From Lachnospiraceae bacterium (GTDB taxonomy: Bacteria; Bacillota; Clostridia; Lachnospirales; Lachnospiraceae): DNA of 11,384 nt. The stretch lies in NCBI GenBank assembly GCA_014804495.1, contig JAAUZS010000033.1, forward strand, positions 1-11,384, given 5' to 3'. The notes below the pieces were generated by a model. That model did not search any database, was not told the origin of the DNA, and saw only the letters and a program-made list of their open reading frames with translations. The position numbers and the translations under genes are program-made. Numbering within the stretch: position 1 is the stretch's first letter; the number at the start of each line of letters is the position of its first letter. This document shows, piece after piece, positions 7,632 through 11,384 of this stretch.

Positions 7632-9506
7632 CTACCCATTCATCCTCCGATACTCCTCGCAAACCACCTTCGGGTCCCCCGCCATCTGCAGCTCACCTTT
7701 CTCAATCCATACACACCTTGTACAATTCTCCAGAATCGTCCCCATACTATGGCTCACCATCAGTACCGTACTTCCTCCATGTATCATCTCTTTTATCCTC
7801 TTAAGGCTCTTCTGCCTAAAGAACTCATCCCCGACACTTAAGATTTCATCCAATATCAGAATCTCCGCCGCATCCCCCGCTGTTGCAATAGCAAATCCGA
7901 GACGGCTGACCATACCGCTTGAGAAGTTCTTGACCTTCTCATCCATGAAGTCCTGAAGCTCTGCAAACTCCACGATTTCTTCATAATGCTCTTCTAAGAA
8001 TTCCTTCCTGTAGCCGATAATAGAGCCGTTTAAGAATACGTTCTCTCTGGCGGTCAGCTCCATGTCGAATCCTGTACCAATAGTCAAAAGCTGCACTTTC
8101 TTGCGACCTGCGATTTCCACATACCCGCTGGTAGGCTTAAGCGCTCCTGATACAATCTTAAGCAATGTGGATTTACCGGAACCGTTGGTTCCAATCACGC
8201 CTATTACCTCGCCATGATATACATTAAAAGACACATGATAAAGGGCATACAGCCTGCGGTAGGATACTTCTCTTTTTAGCAGTTGTACTATATATTCCTT
8301 CAACCCTGACGGATTCACCGAAGAAAGCCTGAATTCCATAGTCACGTCTTTGACTTTGATAACCGGTCTTCCCTTCTGCCATTCCAGCTCATATTCCTCT
8401 TCATTCATCTGGTTTATAAGCTCTTTTTTCCGTTTCGCACGTTTTGCTTCTGTGCTTGCCTCTGATTCATCAAAGTCGAAATCAATCAGCTCTACTTCAT
8501 CCACTCCATCTGCGGTTTGCCTTACGTTCTCTATGCGACTATGTGAAACTTTACGGTATCTATTCCGTTTTTCTTCTATCTTTTTCTGCTTTTCTTCTTT
8601 CCTCTTACGCTTTGCCCTGGCGCTCTTTATGATTACCCATACGACCATCTCTACAAGTACGATGAGTAAAATTATTGCAAGTACAATTATGAAATAAACA
8701 TTAAAAATGAAAAAATGACGTTTCTCCTGTCTTGTCTGTACTGTTCCACTGTTTCCGCCGCTTTCTTCATCACCGGCATTCTCATCTGATTCAGACATTC
8801 CTTGTTCCAAGTCCCCAACTTCCGCCATATACCCACCGGAAGTTTCCTGTCCTGTATCTGCATTACCCCCGGCTCCATCTATGCCCTGTCCATCTATTCC
8901 GGCACTATCTCCGTTTCCGCTATTTTCCCAATCTTCTCCTGTTCCCTGACCGACCTGTTCTGCCTCTGTCCTTTCCTGTTCCTCTACCGCATGTTCTGCC
9001 TCTGCCCTCTCAGCCTCAGCCGCCATCTGTGCTTCTATCTCTGCTGCCGTATCTTCTCCGCTTAAATGAACCGGCGCACTGTCATATTCGGTGATATTAA
9101 AAACCTCACCATCTGCATTATCCCGCAATGTGGCTTCTGCAGAGGCTATTTCAATGTATGCCTCGCCGCCGCTTATTGCCCTGAACCTGACCCAGAACTT
9201 AATCTCCCTGCTGTTCTGGTTTCCTTCAAGTATAAGCACTCCGTTTTCCTCATCTGCTGTGTCGGCGCCGTCTACGTATTCAAGACGCAGGTTGTCATAT
9301 TCAATTTCTATATGATAATCACCGATTGCTGCGTTTGCTGTCAGGTATACGCCCACTGGGAAAGTATCTCCGCTCTTTTTAGTATACCAATTCGAGCCAA
9401 AGGTTACCGTCGCATCCGCTGCATGTACATATAACGGTCTTACGAAGACCCCTAAGATAACAGCAATTAGCAGCGCTGCCACCCTGAATTTCCGCTTTGC
9501 TTTCAT
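7632..9506 (-). CDS. Polysaccharide ABC exporter ATPase fused to an extracellular cohesin-like domain
   Basis: A 624-residue chain. Residues 1-29 are a signal peptide (KRK, hydrophobic core, likely cleavage after VHA). Residues 31-150 look like a cohesin-type beta-sandwich: SGDTFPVGVYLTANAAIG at 45-62, EIEYDNLRLEYVDGA, then EIKFWVRFRAISGGEAYIEI. Residues 151-184 are an Ala/Glu-rich helix and 185-260 a Gly/Asp/Glu-rich linker. Residues 265-293 form one membrane helix, followed by a strongly basic stretch, so the ATPase faces the cytoplasm. Residues 381-624 are a Wzt/TagH-type ATPase: Walker A GTNGSGKST at 439-447, signature NFSSGM at 527-532, Walker B ILILDE at 549-554, D-loop SVGD, switch His586. 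It should power export of an undecaprenyl-linked glycan with the permease 25 bases upstream. The chain stops shortly after the ATPase core, so the C-terminal glycan-binding domain of classical Wzt is absent. GAAGG lies 7 bases before the ATG. An internal start at Met367 has no strong ribosome binding site. Confidence 0.9.
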   Translation of the reverse strand: MKAKRKFRVAALLIAVILGVFVRPLYVHAADATVTFGSNWYTKKSGDTFPVGVYLTANAAIGDYHIEIEYDNLRLEYVDGADTADEENGVLILEGNQNSREIKFWVRFRAISGGEAYIEIASAEATLRDNADGEVFNITEYDSAPVHLSGEDTAAEIEAQMAAEAERAEAEHAVEEQERTEAEQVGQGTGEDWENSGNGDSAGIDGQGIDGAGGNADTGQETSGGYMAEVGDLEQGMSESDENAGDEESGGNSGTVQTRQEKRHFFIFNVYFIIVLAIILLIVLVEMVVWVIIKSARAKRKRKEEKQKKIEEKRNRYRKVSHSRIENVRQTADGVDEVELIDFDFDESEASTEAKRAKRKKELINQMNEEEYELEWQKGRPVIKVKDVTMEFRLSSVNPSGLKEYIVQLLKREVSYRRLYALYHVSFNVYHGEVIGVIGTNGSGKSTLLKIVSGALKPTSGYVEIAGRKKVQLLTIGTGFDMELTARENVFLNGSIIGYRKEFLEEHYEEIVEFAELQDFMDEKVKNFSSGMVSRLGFAIATAGDAAEILILDEILSVGDEFFRQKSLKRIKEMIHGGSTVLMVSHSMGTILENCTRCVWIEKGELQMAGDPKVVCEEYRRMNG

Positions 9507-9531
9507 AGAATTACCTTCACAACTAAACCTT

Positions 9532-10320
9532 TTATACTCTCTGCATGACCTGATTTTCTCCGCGTTTGAAAACGGCTAACCCCAGCCACATAATTCCCAG
9601 ACTCCAGCATACCAGTTTAACCCACATCATGACATCAGGCACTTTACCGTACATCACACATTCTCTCGCGAATGCTATAACCAGATATATAGGATTGAAG
9701 CCGATAAATTTCTGCATTGATTCGGGCAGCCCTGAAATCGGGTAAAAAAGCGCCGACATATACATCCATAGCGTCAGAAACACGGAATACAGATATTTTA
9801 CATCTGCAAAAAAAACATATACCACCGACAGGATATAGCTGACTCCGATAGAAATCATTAACATAAAAACAACGGCCAACGGAAACAGCAGCATGGCAAA
9901 TGTCGGTTTAATACGGAATATGACTAGCATCAACACATATGCGATGCAGGTATATCCGAAATTTACAAGCGTAGTATAAATCCTCGATAGGACAAAAGTC
10001 TGCTTTGGCAGTTTAGCCTTAATCAGCAGGTTTCTATTGTCTACAAGCGCTGTCATTGCCGAATTGGTGGCCCCGCTGAAAAGCGTCCAGAAAATCTGTC
10101 CGGTCAGGTAATAAATCGGGAAATTTTCGATGGAACGCCTAAACATTGTGGAGAAAATCAGTGACATGACAACCATATTAAGAAGCGGATTCAGCACACT
10201 CCATATAATCCCCAGAGAGCTTCTGGCGTACTTGCGCTTGATTTCTCTTGCTGTCAATTCACGGATTACGAATATGTATTGTCTGATATCGCTGTTATAA
10301 CCATTGTTATCTGCTTTCAC
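9532..10320 (-). CDS. Polysaccharide ABC exporter permease, Wzm/TagG type
   Basis: A 262-residue ABC-2 type membrane protein. The N-terminal cytoplasmic segment ELTAREIKRKYARSSLGIIW (21-40) is the hallmark interface helix of the Wzm/TagG family, followed by about six hydrophobic segments near 38-58, 69-88, 111-135, 143-170, 176-195 and 232-252. FYPISGLPE at 192-200 and FNPIYLVIAFARE at 208-220 are also characteristic. It forms the membrane channel through which a lipid-linked polysaccharide is passed, paired with the ATPase encoded next. The start is a GTG that overlaps the TGA of the upstream gene as GTGA, with an AAAGG 10 bases before it, so translation is probably coupled. The length is normal for the family. 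Whether the product resembles teichoic acid, capsule or an O-antigen-like polymer cannot be decided from this gene. Confidence 0.92.
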   Translation of the reverse strand: MKADNNGYNSDIRQYIFVIRELTAREIKRKYARSSLGIIWSVLNPLLNMVVMSLIFSTMFRRSIENFPIYYLTGQIFWTLFSGATNSAMTALVDNRNLLIKAKLPKQTFVLSRIYTTLVNFGYTCIAYVLMLVIFRIKPTFAMLLFPLAVVFMLMISIGVSYILSVVYVFFADVKYLYSVFLTLWMYMSALFYPISGLPESMQKFIGFNPIYLVIAFARECVMYGKVPDVMMWVKLVCWSLGIMWLGLAVFKRGENQVMQRV

Positions 10321-11384
10321 TTGCCAACTGCCTTTCTTATATACATAAGGCTCTTATACAGCCGTTCCTGTCTCATATTCATTTCAGTCTTTATCCCAAG
10401 TCTTGCTATACTGCCTTCCGGCCATGCGCTCTCGTACAGTCTGTTGGATTTCAGATTCATCTTGATTAAAAGCTTACTTAAAAACTGATTCTCTCGAAGT
10501 TGCTCTTCATCCCACTCGGCCGCCACAGGCTGCAAGTTAAGCTCCAGCACATCATCACAAAAAAGCAGTTCACCGAATGCCTTTGCTTCCTGCATTGTAG
10601 GATTTCCCATCATGGGTTTTAAAAGTTTTGACACAAAACGGACACTTTTTGCATGACTTCTATGGCTGGCAGATAAATTATAAAATGACGTTTTCAATGC
10701 TATTGATGATTTCGATAACTCTGCTGTTGATGTTACATTTGCCGCCCCAATATAGGCAGATGCATATTCCGATAACAACTCAGAAAAACGTTCCATAACT
10801 TCTGCATTTGGATTTTTTACATCACTTTCTAAAGTTATTGCTTTATCCGATATCATCCCAAACCCACAAGTCATCCCTTCCGGTGCAGACAAAACCGTCT
10901 CAAACAGACAGTTAGAAAATCTTACTTTTCTCCATACCTGTTTTTCACCAAAATAAAACGCCTTATACTGATTCGCATCTGTTCCCTTTGGTCTTTCATA
11001 TATTCCAAAATAATATCCTTGTAGTCTTATATCCCTCGAATCCTCATGCGCAATCACTCTCTGCAAACTAAGCTGTAAGCTTCCAACCCATCCGCTGTCC
11101 ACAATAGCATATGAAACCGGCTCTAATAATCCTTCCTGTCTTAAATACGCTGCCGTATTCTCATAACAGGTTTTGGAGTGTTCTTTTATATAAATAAACA
11201 ACTGCTCGAGCCGTGATAAATCTTCTTTAAGTTTGCGAAGCTGTCTGTAGTTCAATGGTGTTTTATAGGTCTCCGTTCGTCCTGCCAGTCTTGCAATATG
11301 AAGCGCCTCTCCTTCTGTGAGGTTTGCCCTTTTCATAATCTTTTCAAAAGTTATGTCGATTCCGCCCACACACAGGGTATCCAG
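10317..11384 (-). CDS. HAD-superfamily-like protein (COG5610 type), 3' part only
   Basis: The frame is open through the right edge: before the GTG at 11369 it still reads Leu-Asp-Thr-Leu-Cys, so the true start is outside and about 355 codons are visible. The segment VSYAIVDSGWVGSLQLSLQR, then GYYFGIYERPKG and FETVLSAPEG, matches what I recall of the C-terminal half of large HAD-like proteins found in polysaccharide clusters. Their catalytic HAD motifs lie in the N-terminal half, which is not in the window. The function is therefore uncertain; a phosphatase or glycan-modifying role is only a guess. The C-terminal part (about 210-350 from the GTG) is helical, with basic segments and no membrane helix or known motif. 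The gene ends in TGA overlapping the permease start, which ties it to the exporter. Confidence 0.6.
   Translation of the reverse strand: MDTLCVGGIDITFEKIMKRANLTEGEALHIARLAGRTETYKTPLNYRQLRKLKEDLSRLEQLFIYIKEHSKTCYENTAAYLRQEGLLEPVSYAIVDSGWVGSLQLSLQRVIAHEDSRDIRLQGYYFGIYERPKGTDANQYKAFYFGEKQVWRKVRFSNCLFETVLSAPEGMTCGFGMISDKAITLESDVKNPNAEVMERFSELLSEYASAYIGAANVTSTAELSKSSIALKTSFYNLSASHRSHAKSVRFVSKLLKPMMGNPTMQEAKAFGELLFCDDVLELNLQPVAAEWDEEQLRENQFLSKLLIKMNLKSNRLYESAWPEGSIARLGIKTEMNMRQERLYKSLMYIRKAVGK

Noticed and set aside
8350..9434. Several plus-strand open frames across the ATPase gene
   Set aside because: They lie opposite a gene with clear domains. Their translations are Ser/Leu/Pro/Phe-rich, as expected from the antisense of Glu/Arg/Gly-rich coding sequence, and contain no known motif.
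1..11384. CRISPR array, tRNA or rRNA genes, insertion sequence
   Set aside because: No regularly spaced repeats, cloverleaf-like segments, transposase motifs or terminal inverted repeats were seen on either strand.

Overview
The window looks like part of a cell-surface polysaccharide gene cluster from a low-to-moderate G+C Firmicute, most likely a gut-type Clostridium or Lachnospiraceae relative. This rests on strong AGGAGG-type ribosome binding sites, A+T-rich glycosyltransferase genes, and protein families common in such clusters (DUF4422, DUF6270, FrhB-like/pyruvyltransferase fusion, cohesin-like domain). The taxonomic call is an inference from style, not from a marker gene. Every supported gene lies on the minus strand, so transcription runs from high to low coordinates. 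Gaps are short (0 to 66 bases) as far as about 254, and the genes probably form one operon. I found no promoter or terminator.

In order of transcription: 11384-10317 is the 3' part of a HAD-superfamily-like (COG5610-type) protein, cut by the window edge. It overlaps by 4 bases the permease of a Wzm/TagG-type polysaccharide ABC exporter (10320-9532). Next comes the partner ATPase (9506-7632), which is built unusually: signal peptide, extracellular cohesin-like domain, charged and Gly-rich stalk, one membrane helix, a basic cytoplasmic linker and then the ABC domain. After the exporter the base composition drops and the glycan assembly genes begin. First is a DUF4422-GT8 glycosyltransferase broken by an in-frame TAG (7581-7180 and 7179-5854). 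Then come a tandem GT2 protein (5853-3895), a DUF6270 protein with an unrecognised C-terminal domain (3859-2651), and a ferredoxin/FrhB-like/polysaccharide pyruvyltransferase fusion (2584-254). At the left edge is a short, apparently decayed coding remnant (about 253-60) and then the first codons of another GT2 glycosyltransferase (63-1).

Together the genes suggest assembly of a polymer by several glycosyltransferases, possible pyruvate-ketal decoration, and export by an ABC transporter. Two glycosyltransferases each pair an intact-looking domain with one that has lost key metal-binding acidic residues. The most unusual item is the exporter ATPase, which carries an extracytoplasmic cohesin-like domain on the same chain and lacks the cytoplasmic C-terminal carbohydrate-binding domain of classical Wzt proteins.
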